From Eriocheir sinensis (taxonomy: Eukaryota > Arthropoda > Malacostraca > Decapoda > Varunidae), in the NCBI RefSeq assembly GCF_024679095.1, contig NW_026112164.1, positions 1,422,939 to 1,486,938 on the forward strand: a DNA stretch of 64,000 nucleotides. Direction: 5' to 3'. The notes under the pieces are model-generated. The model was given only the letters and a program-made list of their open reading frames with translations. It made no database searches and was not told the DNA's origin. Below, in pieces: positions 1-11,189 of the stretch (within the stretch, counting starts at the first letter, position 1; every line of letters begins with the position of its first letter). The translations under genes and the position numbers were made by a program.

Positions 1-9
1 TATGCTCAC

Positions 10-159
10 CTTAGTGACCACGTGGCTGCGCGGAGACACGGTGGACACCAGGGCGTGGAAGGGCTGGTTGAGGAACACCGGCTCGTTGTCATTCACGTCC
101 ATCACCGCCACGTGGACCAGCACATGGGCCACGTTTGCTGTGCCCTCAATGTCCTGCGC
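10..159 (-). CDS. Fat-like cadherin exon (most 3' in window)
   Basis: Fifty codons follow a polypyrimidine acceptor (AG at 161-160) and end at an AAG|GTGAGC donor. The peptide starts AQDIEGTANVAHVLV and contains the linker DVNDNEPVF, which closes one cadherin repeat and begins the next. It joins the preceding exon in phase 0, giving TLVVE-AQDIEG across the junction, as expected for the last strand of a cadherin domain. The next exon lies beyond the left edge. Confidence 0.85.
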
Positions 160-457
160 CTGAACCACAAGAGGATGAACAGCAGTAAGACAAAAGCAAA
201 TACAAGTAGATGCAACAGAGGTCTGAGGGCCAATGCATAAGATGAATGGGGAGAATGATCAATGTCCTCTGAGCCAAACAAGTTTCATGTTATTTAAGGT
301 CCCATGCTGCAAGTCTTAAAATTTGCTGATTTCCAGGTAAGGGTTTATGATTAGTAAAAAACAAAAGATGATGATATTATAGTGCACTGAGTCTTGGTAA
401 TAACAGTCCAGTACAAGAACACTGAGGTCATAATAATTGCGCTGGCCCCGGACTCAC
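160..457 (-). other. intron
   Basis: A 298-bp intron between two phase-0 exon borders. Apart from the polypyrimidine tract next to the acceptor at 160-161, I see nothing in it. Confidence 0.7.
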
Positions 458-1149
458 TTCCACCACCAGCGTGTAGTGGTCCTCTGCCTCCCGGTCAAAG
501 GACTTGCCGGTGGTCTTGATGACGCCAGCGGTCGGGTGGATTTCAAATTTAATGTTTGGGTTGAGAATTGAGTAGCGGACGTGATGGTTGAGCGGCTGAC
601 CCTTCACTCCCAGGGCAGCAACATTCATCTCCTTAGTGGAGTTCTCAATGACGTTGGCCCAGTACTGGTCCTGAGTGAAGACCAGAGTAGACAGCGGCGC
701 TTCTTCAATTATAATCTCTGCTGTTGCCGTGGACGAGGCGGCCCCGTCGCTGGCCTGGAGGGTGAGGTTGTACTGAGGCTTGAGGCTGTACTGGTCCAGG
801 ACCTTGACACACTTGCTCACGTTGTCAAACACAAAGTTTTCTCTGTCGTCACCGGCAGCGATGGAATATGAAATATCGGTGATATCATTCACATCCACGT
901 GGTGGCGTGGCTGCTCCTCCCGGTCCAGGCAGAACACCCTCACACCAGGGTAGGTTGGCAGGTAGAGGACGGCTGAGTAGTGGGTCTTGGGGAAGGCCAC
1001 GGGGGCAGCCTTCACCTCCCTCACCGTGATGAAGACTGGGGCGGGCGCCACCCCCCCCCGCCGGGGGCTGCCCCCGTCCTTGGCCCACACACTCAGCCTC
1101 ACCGTGGTGCCGGCCACTGTGTCCAGGCTGCCAGACACCCACACAGCTC
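458..1149 (-). CDS. Fat-like cadherin exon, 692 bp, about two cadherin repeats
   Basis: The exon opens after a CTTCAG acceptor at 1151-1150 and ends at GAA|GTGAGT. It is continuously open for 230 codons. Visible cadherin elements are RLSVWAKDGGSP, the strand YNLTLQASDGA, TGKSFDREAEDHYTLVVE, and a degenerate inter-repeat linker where DxNDN is replaced by IIIEEAPLSTLVF. It starts in phase 1: the single G from the upstream exon completes GGA, giving RHTG-AVWVSGSLD, which reads well as a cadherin TG turn. It is the largest exon in the window. Confidence 0.85.
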
Positions 1150-1897
<748 letters not shown>

Positions 1898-2168
1898 CTG
1901 TGTGTCGGTTGATTGAAAACAACTTTGTGATGTCCTTCTCCACGATGGTGTAGGTCACTCTGCCGTTGTAGCCTTGGTCACGGTCCCGGGCGGTCACCGT
2001 GAGCTGGCTGGGGCTGGCCTGGGCGTGGGCGTGGGCGGCCAGCACGGGGGCGCCGCGGCCGGCGGTCTGCAGGACGCTGCCGTGGTAGGAAAGTCGCTCC
2101 CACTCCGGCCACCAGTCGTTCTCGTCGAGGACCGTCACGCCCAGCCACGTGCTGCGGGACACCCCGGC
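1898..2168 (-). CDS. Fat-like cadherin exon, 271 bp
   Basis: The acceptor is CCCCCAG at 2170-2169 and the donor is ACAG|GTGAAC. The peptide runs from AGVSRSTWLGVTVLDEND to FSINRHTG. It holds the modified calcium motif DENDWWPEW (two tryptophans in place of the usual DNxP), TARDRDQGYNG and the conserved TYTIVE strand. It enters in phase 0 and leaves in phase 1, both matching its neighbours. Confidence 0.85.
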
Positions 2169-2607
2169 CTGGGGGAGGGTTAGGGGGCGCGTCACCATGG
2201 CAGAACACCAGTGCTGAAACCCACTTTTTTATGTGCTGCCTGTAGCGCTCTTTACCGAAGTCGCTGAAGTTACGGTTGATTGAAGATCAGGACAGCATGT
2301 GGGTAATATCTTATCTGAGGCTGCGTTTATAAGGAGTGGCAGAAATGCTTCAGATAATATCGACATTAGTGGTGAAAAGAGAAGTCAAGTTTCCCTAGAC
2401 TAGATATTCTAGATTCACAGACCATGAATTGCCTTTTTTTGGTAATGGCTTGACGTCTAGGCCTATACACATTTCTCTGGGCCAAACTACTCTGTCTAGA
2501 TCTAGATCGCTGAGTACCTGTGATTTCTCCCCCTGAAAAGAATATCCTCCTTGTAATGAACATTTGTTGAGTGTTTTCCTCGCGTACCAGGCGGAGCAGG
2601 GACTCAC

Positions 2608-3026
2608 CAGGTTGGTGGCCGTGATGGTCAGGTTGTACCAGGAGGTGGTTTCGTAGTCCAGGGGCGTGGCCACGCTGACTACCCCCGAGGCGGGGCTGAT
2701 GACGAAGGCGCTGTGTTCATTCCCGCCCGTCAGCGAGTAGTGGAGGGCCGACGGTGAGGACGCCGTGACGCGCGCCAGGGCCGTGCCCACCGCCACCCAC
2801 TCCCCGACCTCCTCCACGTGCGGCTTATTGCCCTGCCAGGAGGGCGGCGAGCTCTGAGAGGCGGTCACCATGACCCGGACCGGCACCGAGGCGGCGCGGG
2901 CCTGCGCGGCGTGGTCCGTGGCCCTCACCAGCAGCAGGTACTCCGGGGGCTGGGCCTCGGCCAGGGTTCGGGTGAGGCTGATCACGCCGAGGGCAGTGTC
3001 CATGTTGAAGATTCCTCCAGCATTAC
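2608..3026 (-). CDS. Fat-like cadherin exon, 419 bp, more than one cadherin repeat
   Basis: The acceptor is CCCTCAG at 3028-3027 and the donor is CTG|GTGAGT. The exon starts with two bases that complete a glycine codon: SIFEG-NAGGIFNMD across the junction. It contains the FAT-like strand TALGVISLTRTL, LLLVRATDHAAQ, VRVMVTASQSSPP in place of a standard DxNDN linker, and LDYETTSWYNLTITATNL at its end. The length is 2 + 139 codons and keeps frame with both neighbours. Confidence 0.88.
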
Positions 3027-3957
3027 CTGAGGGACAGGGAAAAGCAACGAATAACCCCGAGTGCAGGGAAACAAACAAACACATAGGACCAATTACGGTT
3101 AGCAGTATCTACCTCATCATGTCTTCACTCATTTGGTAATCTGTCGCTCACGAGGTGGGCAAAACTTTTGAGGACACTGAACAGCCAAGCTCCTGTTTCT
3201 GTCTTCAGAATCAGTACATCGCTCTTCCTCACCCGCTCACCCAAACCACCTGTCTACCTTGAGCAGCTCACCCAAACATGTCTCGGCAGCACTCATCCAT
3301 ACCTTCCACTATCACGCACTTACTGTTACCATAATACCTACTCCATCATCCTTCAACTGTTCCGCGCAGCTTCCTCGAATACAACCTTAAGTACATCATT
3401 CACACTTCTCCATTCTACATTCTCATTCGTATCTTCCAATATGAAACACTCGTTCACCATTTAACTCATTATTCTCTCAATGTTTCCATGTAGGTTTCCC
3501 TAAAACAACTAAATTTTTCTCTCTTTCCTCGCATATCAACCATTCCATTTACACTCAAAACGGCACTCAATCATTCCTGTTCCCTGCTCCATTCAACACG
3601 ATGGGCCGCAGACGCTTCCCTGCTCATTAGAATTAGACTGATCTCCCTTCTGGATAGTGTTGATGAGGCGAAAGTGTCGTAGAAGATCAACCTTTGACGC
3701 ATGCTGGTTAGGGTAAATGCCCCTATCAGCACTCTTTATGCGCGGGAAGTTAATTTCTAATACAAAAACTCAGCATTTAGTCGTTAATCGCACTTCACCG
3801 CAGAGTGGGCAGGGCATTTAGCCGGAGACGCTGCCCCGCCGGGTTTGGGCTCCCTCCCGCAGCGGAAGCAAAGTGGCCAGAAAAATAGAGCTCAGTGCAG
3901 GGTGAAGTATATAAGTGTACGCAGTGAAGTAACCAAGAGTGCGTCGGGAAGTATCTA
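3027..3957. other. intron sequence, no feature seen
   Basis: Apart from the polypyrimidine stretch next to the acceptor I see no repeat, splice-consistent exon or coding motif here. The short plus-strand frames in this stretch have no recognisable domain. Confidence 0.5.
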
Positions 3958-4170
3958 AGGTTGGTGTTATAAGACACTTTCGCTTCTCACATCAACTATT
4001 TCTGAAGGTCAAAGAGGGGATCAATTGGGTTCTATTGAGTGTTTTCTAAAGTTCACGGCACAGATGAAGGGTCAAACTACCACCAGGGCCATTAAACTAC
4101 ACCTGGAAATGTCCTAAACTCATACGAAAGCCTTGTCAAATATGTGTACTTGGGCGACGAAATGTTTTAA
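3958..4170 (+). repeat. dispersed ~200-bp repeat, forward copy
   Basis: First of more than twenty copies in the window of one non-coding repeat. Landmarks in order are a TATTTCTGAAGGTCAAAGAG block, GGGTTCTATTGAGTG, GGTCAAACTACCACCAGG, a CTGGAAATG block, CGAAAGCCTTGTCAAATATG and the terminal CGAAATGTTT. No terminal inverted repeats, poly-A tail or tRNA boxes are evident. The class is unknown. Confidence 0.75.
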
Positions 4171-4180
4171 AATATAACCC

Positions 4181-4252
4181 CAAGTGTCAAGAAGTACCAA
4201 GGAGGACCTAAGCAGCGATACAAAGCGGAACAGCTCAAAAGAAGAAGGTAAC
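4181..4252 (+). repeat. short dispersed repeat, inverted copy at 23777-23850
   Basis: The block starting CAAGTGTCAAGAAGTACCAA and running through GGAGGACCTAAGCAGCGATA reappears in reverse complement near 23.8 kb with few differences. It has no recognisable coding content. The two copies lie about 19.5 kb apart. Confidence 0.7.
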
Positions 4253-4713
4253 AGGCAAGGTGGCTCGTTACTGCGGTGCTCATTCCCAGCGAAGCTTCAG
4301 TCTGCCCAAACCTACTCGTACGCGCTGAACACACTCCCTTGGCATATTCTTCGCCGACATTGCAGACAGCCTATTACTGTAGTCTTATTCTTACTCTCAC
4401 CCCTATGAACTGAATCACATACGATTTAGATCAACGAGGGAAAAAAAAACACTCTTGTTATACCAGAGACTTGACATCACTTACCCGACACATCCTTGAC
4501 TCATCCAGTGAGTACCAATAACTTGTGCAGAGGTTACGCCACTATTCCATCTATCTTCAAGCTCACAAGGGATCCATATAAACTATTGTCCTTCCTGAAG
4601 TGATTGCTGCGCCCATCTACCACACACAAAGCCATATTAACCCCAAAAAATCGAGATACTACACGGGCACTCTCCCTCTCCACGGCCACAAGCAGACTCC
4701 TCTCAAGTTCTCA

Positions 4714-4801
4714 ATAGGGGTGGGCAGGTACCGGTACCAGCTATACGGTACGGTACCGGTACCAGACTGCTCGGTACCGGTACCGATACAGACCAGTCGC
4801 T
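4714..4801 (+). mobile_element. single end of a possible second hAT-like element
   Basis: An ATAGGGGTGGGC start is followed by a run of GGTACC palindromes (KpnI-site multimers), a pattern seen at hAT-type non-autonomous element ends. No matching opposite terminus was found, so it may be a truncated or solo end lying just before the complete element at 4820. Confidence 0.4.
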
Positions 4802-4819
4802 CATGATGGCCCTCATTTC

Positions 4820-5994
4820 CATAGCTGGGCGTTATCGCGATAAGTTATCGCGATACTTTATCGCTGATAACAAAATCGGGTTATCGGCCATCCGCTACTT
4901 ATTTAAATATATATCGGTATCTTCGTTACTTTTGAAACCAAACCAGCGATAATCGCTACTTTTTTCCGCCTCTCAGAAAAGAAAAAAAAATGTCTCCCTA
5001 CTGCGCATGCGTGGCCCAGTGTTGTATGAAAACACTTCGGGGTATGAAATATCTTCGGTGAAGAGATTTCATACTTAGATCATCAACATTAAAATACTAG
5101 GTTATTTTTTTTTGTTACTCAAAAATCAATATATCAAAGAGAAAAATCATTTAACTTTGCCCCCAAAATGATTATTCATTGCCTCAAATTTGATATTCCA
5201 TATTCGTTTGTGAGCATGCCATGGTACTAAAGGTACCCGGTGTTGTGTTATTTGGTGTTCCATTGTCAAAAACTGGCGCTTTTGTTAACAAACACTGGTC
5301 TCTCGTTAACTGCGCATGCTCAGACCAGTAAGCGTAGCCCTGTACAGTCTCACAAAGCTTTTTAACACATAAAGAGTTGCTGGAAGGCTGAATCAGACAT
5401 ACAGTACCACCATCCTCACTGCTTCAAGAGCGACACTCTGTACATATGAATACAACCCGTACAGAGTGTCGTTCTAGAAACAGCGGGGATGGTGGTAGTG
5501 GTACTGTATGTCTGATTCAGCCTTCCAGCAACTCTTAATTACGGTTAAAAAGCTTTGTGAGAGTGTACAGGTCTACGCTTGCTGGTCTGAGCATGCACAG
5601 TTCACGAGAGACCAGTGTTTATAAACAAAAGCGCCAGCTGTGACGGTGGGGACGCCAAATAACACAACACAGGCTCAGGCGTTTCTAGTATTACCGTCCA
5701 TAGGTACGTGTCAACGTGTGGTTTTCAGGTTTTGTAAGTTTTCTAAAATACAGATAATGAAAATTTTAATTCATCTCTGTTTTTCTATCTGAAATATCAA
5801 TATAATATCGTTTTCGCCTATCGGACTTATCGCTAGGTAGTATCGGAATTATGGATTTATATCGGGTATCGGTTATCGGTTATCGCCTATATTTGTGTCT
5901 CCAGTTAACGAATATCGGTTATCAACGATAAGGTTTTTCATTATCAGTTATCGGTTATCGGGAATAAGGTTTTCTGTTATCGTGCCCAGCTATG
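4820..5994. mobile_element. non-autonomous hAT-like DNA transposon with exact 8-bp TSD
   Basis: The element begins CATAGCTGGGC and ends with the reverse complement GCCCAGCTATG. It is flanked on both sides by the identical octamer CTCATTTC (4812-4819 and 5995-6002). An 8-bp target duplication with CA...TG ends is diagnostic of the hAT superfamily. Both subterminal regions are rich in TTATCG/CGATAA motifs in inverted arrangement, possibly transposase-binding arrays. No transposase reading frame is present, so it is non-autonomous. A long foldback (5240-5670) lies inside it. Confidence 0.85.
5240..5670. repeat. long imperfect inverted repeat (foldback), about 200-bp arms
   Basis: Left arm GTGTTGTGTTATTTGG (5240) matches right arm CCAAATAACACAACAC (5655-5670) exactly. 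The arms then pair through CGCTTTTGTT, CACTGGTCTCTCG, GCATGCTCAGACCAG and TGCTGGAAGGCTGAATCAGA to a small centre near 5455. It lies inside the hAT-like element and is probably a nested foldback MITE or the arm-expanded centre of the host element. Confidence 0.85.
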
Positions 5995-6061
5995 CTCATT
6001 TCTTCCTCACACGAGTGAGAGGCTGAGACGGAGTGCCTGAGTGGATATCTCGGTGATATGG

Positions 6062-6622
<561 letters not shown>

Positions 6623-7254
6623 TATATGCCATAGCTCAACTCATAGACGAGCTAGCCAGTTTTGCTTGACACCATCAGACTCAGCAGTGACTGTAGAATC
6701 AAGATGTATTTTAAAAACTCGACAAAACAAATACGAAAATGGTATTACGATGAGTTGAACCGTGAAGATGTTAAAAAAATGTTTATAACATGTTTTACTT
6801 ATACTCACTGTTTTCAACAGTTGTTCATTGACTGCAGAAATATATTATTACATGACGTAGGAAAATTTCTCGTGAACACGATAGTGTGATCAGAATGCAG
6901 TTAAAGCTCTACGTATTGAAAACACAGAGTTATTTATAGCAACATTTCACTCGCCCCAACCATCACGGCGCTCGAGACACCCTGTATGATGATGTTAAAA
7001 AAATGAGTGTCGCGCGCGCCATGATGGTTGGGGCGAGTGACATGTTGCTATAAATAACTCTGTGTTTTCAATATGTGGAGCTTCATCTGCATTCTGATCA
7101 CACTATCGTGTTCATGAGAGATTTTCCTACGTCATGTAATAATATATTTGCATGAACAACTGTTGAAAGTCATCTTGATTCTACAGTCAGTGCTGAGTCT
7201 GATGGTGTCAAGCAAAACTGGCTAGCTCGTCTATGAGTTGAGCTATGGCATATA
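6623..7254. mobile_element. foldback element with a 108-bp unpaired insert in one arm
   Basis: Left arm TATATGCCATAGCTCAACTC (6623) is the reverse complement of the right end at 7235-7254. Pairing continues through TAGCCAGTTTTGCTTGACAC, TTCTACAGTC-type blocks, CACGATAGTGTGATCAGAAT and the CACTCGCCCCAACCATCA block to a centre near 6990. About 108 bp (roughly 6705-6812) exist only in the left arm. A 75-codon frame crosses the left arm but has no recognisable domain. No transposase is seen. Confidence 0.8.
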
Positions 7255-7372
7255 CTCAGCCACCGCGTGTAGAGGGATAGGTGTGAAGGGAAAGGAAGGG
7301 AAGGAGGAACAGCAAGGAATGGTGGGAGGGAGATGTAGGGTCGATGGTGGTCACTGGTTGGTTGCAGTTACC

Positions 7373-7450
7373 CGGACCTTTCACACTGGGGTAACCAGTG
7401 GCGGTCACCGGTGACGGCCACCGGTGGGCTCGTGTGAAAGAGGCCTAATT
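7373..7450. repeat. small palindromic MITE-like unit
   Basis: GGACCTTTCACACTGG and the opposing CGTGTGAAAGAGGCC frame a GC-rich palindrome around CACCGGTGACGG. The flanks read TTA on one side and TAA on the other, so a clean 3-bp target duplication is not shown. Confidence 0.45.
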
Positions 7451-7462
7451 CCATCAAACAGT

Positions 7463-7626
7463 GGCCCGCATTACAAGTCAAACCCGAGAAGTTTCGGGTC
7501 CCTACAAAGGTCGGTTTAGGGGCTGTACTACAAGTCCAATCCGAGAAGTTTCGGGTCCCTACAAAGCTCGGGATGAATAACTCTGTAGGGACCCGAAACC
7601 TCTCGGGTTTGACATGTAATATGGCC
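7463..7626. mobile_element. short foldback MITE
   Basis: GGCCCGCATTACAAGTCAAA at the left matches the reverse complement of the right end (TTTGACATGTAATATGGCC). Arms extend through the CCCGAGAAGTTTCGGGTCCC block, which itself is duplicated near 7540. It is about 160 bp long, with no coding capacity. Confidence 0.7.
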
Positions 7627-7762
7627 TAGTATCTCAAAAAATAGTGATGCGAAAATAATTCCTTGGGTTGGATATTCTCAGCACCTCTAAGGTAACGTAT
7701 AAAGGTCAATTTCAACTCGCAGAACACTATGAAGACGTAAAGTGATAAATATCCTTTTGTTA

Positions 7763-8007
7763 GTCACCCTCGGAGATGGGGTACGATATCCTGCCGCTGT
7801 TCTGCACTTAAGGGTTAGAATGAACGCCCAGAGGAACGCTCAAAGGTACGATATCGTGTCATTTTTCTGTATTTATGGGTTAGAATGAACGCCTAGTGGA
7901 ACGCCCAAAGGTACGATATCCTGCCGCTGTTCTGTATTATGGGTTAGAATGAACGCCTGTCAGTCCCTTGAAAAGCTCACCCTTAAGATGAAGTACGATA
8001 TCCTGCC
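7763..8007 (-). repeat. tandem copies of an exon edge with its splice donor
   Basis: Units of about 73 bp share the core TACGATATCCTGCCG at 7782, 7843, 7911 and 7988. The first copy (7763-7802) and the last (7976-8007) also carry the flanking TCACCCT...AAGATG/GAGATG block. That block matches the 3' end of the real exon at 8379-8410 and its donor; the minus strand reads GRISYPISE then GGTGAC, against GRISYSIFEG|GTGAGT in the gene. These are decayed partial duplications lying just downstream of the genuine donor in gene orientation. The third and fourth units adjoin the LINE tail at 8008. Confidence 0.75.
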
Positions 8008-8345
8008 GTTTTTTTTTTTTTCACGGCAAGGGAGGCAGCTCAGGGCTAAAAAACAAAATCAGCAACAAAAAATCAAAATCAGCAACAAAAAACAAAATCA
8101 GCAACAAAAAACAAAATCAGCAACAAAAAACAAAATCAGCAACAAAAAACAAAATCAGCAACAAAAGACAAAATCAGCAACAAAAAACAAAATCAGCAAC
8201 AAAAAACAAAATCAGCAACAAAAAACAAAATCAGCAACAAAAAACAAAATCATAAAAAAAAGGCCGCTAAACGCTGCTCCGGCAAAAGAAAAAAAGAACG
8301 AGAGGCCAAAAGAGAGGTCAAGTCTGGAAGGAGAGGAGTCTTGAT
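8008..8345 (-). mobile_element. LINE 3' end (3' UTR and poly-A), minus orientation, with internal minisatellite
   Basis: Read on the minus strand the block gives CTTGACCTCTCTTTTGGCC, a T-rich stretch, CCCTGAGCTGCCTCCCTTGC, then CGTG and a run of A. The same 3' UTR appears at 13806, 22380, 37118 and behind the LINE ORF at 56880. The poly-A end abuts the exon-edge copy at 7976-8007, so the insertion landed in or beside that copy. About ten copies of a 19-bp unit (CAACAAAAAACAAAATCAG, 8048-8252) have grown inside the T-rich part of the UTR. Confidence 0.75.
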
Positions 8346-8378
8346 GGCCGCCTCACTCACTCACCCGCCCACACTCAC

Positions 8379-8478
8379 CCTCGAAGATGGAGTAGGATAT
8401 CCTGCCGTTGTCGCCCTTGTCGTGGTCCAGCGCCATCACCCGCACCACCGCCGTGCCCGCCGCGGCCCCCACGCTCAC
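8379..8478 (-). CDS. Fat-like cadherin exon, 100 bp
   Basis: The acceptor is CCCCAG at 8480-8479 and the donor is GAGG|GTGAGT. The peptide VSVGAAAGTAVVRVMALDHD followed by KGDNGRISYSIFEG is the start of a cadherin repeat with the classic DxDxGxNGxIxYSI pattern. It enters in phase 0 and leaves in phase 1, matching its neighbours. Its donor end is the source of the copies at 7763-8007. Confidence 0.88.
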
Positions 8479-8558
8479 CTGGGGCAAGGAAGCGGCGACC
8501 AGTGAGGGGCAGAGGCGGAGGGACAGGCGAGGGGGTGGTGTGTAAGGTGAATAAGCTG

Positions 8559-8559
<1 letters not shown>

Positions 8560-8612
<53 letters not shown>

Positions 8613-8620
8613 GTACTACA

Positions 8621-8674
<54 letters not shown>

Positions 8675-8691
8675 GCTACTACTACTACTAC
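8560..8691. repeat. (CTA)n trinucleotide microsatellite
   Basis: About 43 trinucleotides with a few single-base changes. On the minus strand this is (TAG)n and lies directly after the 3' end of the retroelement at 8692-11190, so it could be the element's simple-repeat tail or part of the target. Confidence 0.9.
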
Positions 8692-8879
8692 ATAAATGAT
8701 ACCTCCACCCATGTTTATTTTCCCGACACATAATCATGGAGGGCTCCATAGCTTGGAGGTCATTAGCCCCAACTCTGTTCGCTAATGACTGTGGCATCCA
8801 ACCATATCACTAATACTACCTAGCACTAAATCACCTATCATCTATTACGTCCAGATCCCCCTTTCCTTCCCTACTCAAG

Positions 8880-9868
8880 TCACTCCCGACCCACCCTAAT
8901 GTCACTCTCCACCACTGTGGCTTCATAGTCCATATTGGAGATGTTGGTGGCTTTTGGGCAAGAGTGTCTGGTGCCCCTGAGACATAGGATGGCCGACCTG
9001 AGCAGGGAGAACGAGAGGCGACACCTCATCCAGGCGACAATGTGGCTCCTTGGCTGATGCTTCTTTTCTGAGATTAGTTCCGCGAGGCGTGCGTAGAAGC
9101 ATTGGGCCCTGGGACCCATCCCGCCGGATGTGGTGAAGACGAGGGGGGTGAAGCTGCCCTGATCCACATGTTGGATTCTTTCACCGTATGCCCTTGTCTT
9201 CTCCTGCTCGTTCCTGTGGTGGGCGGCTTGCAGGGGCAGCTCACGGTGACAGGCAGCCATCGGGTCGAATATGCGGATGTCCATGAACGCCCGCTGTCCG
9301 CGCTCCCAAAGTCTGCGGACACTTACATCAACCCGTGCCTCCTGTGAGGTATTGGCCGTCCTGTACCGAAGGTGTTCGCCGACCAGGGGAAGCAGTGTTG
9401 GCTCGGTAATGACGTCTTGGCATACCTCCCCGAGCATGCTGGCTGTCATATCCCTTACCTTATCATATCGAATACAGACGAAGCCTCCCTTTTTACATGT
9501 CATGTTGTGAGTGACATCATTTGGTGATCCACAGGCACAGAGATCAGGCAGTCCCTCAATCGGCCAGCCATATCTCAGAGCAATGGCGTCGACAAATTCT
9601 TGTTTGTTGAGGCTGAAGCCCTTTGCTCTGATTGGTAATAACGTTAGCCAGTTGGAGGCGCCTGCCTCCTGTGCTGTGTGTATTTTTCTACCCATTTCTG
9701 TGGACAGGTGGTGTGTAAGACGGTCCAGCTCGTCTTTTTGGGCCTGTTGCCTTTCTTCTGAGATTTTTCTTTTAATATCTCTTATTTCTGTTTGGTCTAT
9801 CTCGCCCTCTGCCTCCTGAGCGATGATCCTGTTGATGAGTGACCTGGTAAGGCTGATGGAGTTTGGTT
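8880..9868 (-). pseudogene. C-terminal half of retroelement protein: zinc-knuckle-like and restriction-like nuclease region
   Basis: The frame continues the RT polyprotein after one frameshift near 9868 (residues NSISLTRSLINRIIAQEAEG follow on). Visible features are a charged helix (EIDQTEIRDIKRKISEERQQ), then IALRYGWPIEGLPDLCACGS with DVTHNMTCKKGGF, forming a CxC...H...C metal-binding pattern. After these come DVSVRRLW and AFMDIRIFDP, which look like the paired acidic strands of a PD-(D/E)XK nuclease. The segment SFTPLVFTTSGGMG is a strongly conserved block in similar multicopy predicted proteins I recall from cnidarians and other invertebrates. The nuclease role is inferred. Confidence 0.65.
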
Positions 9869-11187
9869 CTCCTTATCAGCCAGCTTCTCAGGGTTGGTGA
9901 TCCCCATCCCACCCAGTCTTGGGGGAAGTGCTAGCATATCCCTCTCCTCCTCCCCCAAAGCATGAGATTTCACTAGCGCCGGCAAGAATACATTCTTGAC
10001 GGCATTTTCCAGTGGTCCGAGGAGTGGACTGATGCCGGGGATGGTACGCATCAGGAACGTCCACCGATGTTGGATGCCGTGGGTGTACGCTGAATAGGCA
10101 GCGTGTGGCTCAGTCTTGGCAATGGCAGACAAAGCTTCTATTTCCTTCACCCATTCAGCTACTTTGTCTCCTACGTACTCCTTCTTATATACCTCTGTCC
10201 CGATCACTGCACCTAAGTGTCGTTGTCCGTCTTTTGTCACAATGACGCCACTTCCTCTAAAGGTTTCTGCGGCATGGTCATAATGTTCAGGTTTGACAAT
10301 AAGGACAGACTTGGTGGCGTTAGGGATGTATCCTATCTCAGGGCCGGCGGTGTTCATAGTGTCCCACCACCCTTTTAAGTCTGAGATTTTACCAGCACCT
10401 GAGAGGTCATCCGCATAAGCCACCTGTTTCACCCGTGTTACTGCGAACGCGATTTCATTTTGGAGGACTGATAGGCCCAGGGCGTACATAGCCATGGCAA
10501 TTGGGTCACCTTGTGTTGTTCCCTCAGATGACTTTAACACTTTCACTTTTCCACTGTGGCTATTTATGTATAAGTCGGTCGGGTATGTATAGGTATTTTC
10601 GACATACATAGCTAAGCTAGGGCACTTGGTTTTAATGTTGTGTATCATAGTCTTTCTATTTATTGTGTTGAAGGCATTTTTGGCGTCAACAAGAAGCACT
10701 GCTTCGCACTCCACGTGGTCAAATATCTCCCGCATGGCATGGACTGCTGCTTCTCCTCCTGCCTGCTGCCCCGCACAAACTTGGAGGTTCCCTGCTGCCA
10801 TTCTCACATCTTCTTTGACGACAGCCATGATGCATTTGCCTACGATGCGCCGCAGGACTTCTCCGACTCCTATAGGCCTGCATCCCGGCCTCTTGTCCCG
10901 GGGAATGAGGCGGCATGCAGTCAGGGCGTCCACATAGTGGCAGCTGGAGGAGGCGAGTTTTCTTGCCAGTGCTGCAATGGTGTTGCGCAAGTCACCAGCT
11001 GCATTGCCAAAGTTGGCGCTGCTCAGCAAGCTTCGCCATCCCCGTGCATCAAGTCCTGAGGGCCCCGCGCTGCCACGAGTCTGGAGGGCCTTCTTCCACA
11101 CCATCTCTCCTGTTATCCTTTCGTATATAACTGGATTCGGTGGTTGGTGACATCCTGCCAGTCTCAGTCCCTTCAGGTCACTCGGTG
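9869..11187 (-). pseudogene. reverse transcriptase domain of the same retroelement
   Basis: About 440 codons are open. RT motifs in order are CRLIPRDKRPGCRPIGVGEV (fingers), LLVDAKNAFNTINRKT (motif A, catalytic Asp), SSEGTTQGDPIAMAMYALGL (motif B) and VKQVAYADDLSGAG (motif C, YADD). A GYIPNATKSVLIV block (motif D/E) and HLGAVIGTEVYKKEYV (thumb) follow. All three catalytic aspartates are intact, so the copy is young. The frame is broken once near 9868, and upstream it runs into the TTA repeat, which gives a meaningless poly-Ile stretch. Overlapping plus-strand frames are shadows. Confidence 0.85.

Positions 11188-11189
<2 letters not shown>

Noticed and set aside
4714..4801. Regulatory cluster of KpnI-like palindromes
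   Set aside because: The pattern is better explained as the end of a hAT-like repeat; no promoter is nearby.
9102..11130. Plus-strand frames over the retroelement
   Set aside because: Shadows of the minus-strand RT and nuclease-like frames that carry conserved motifs.
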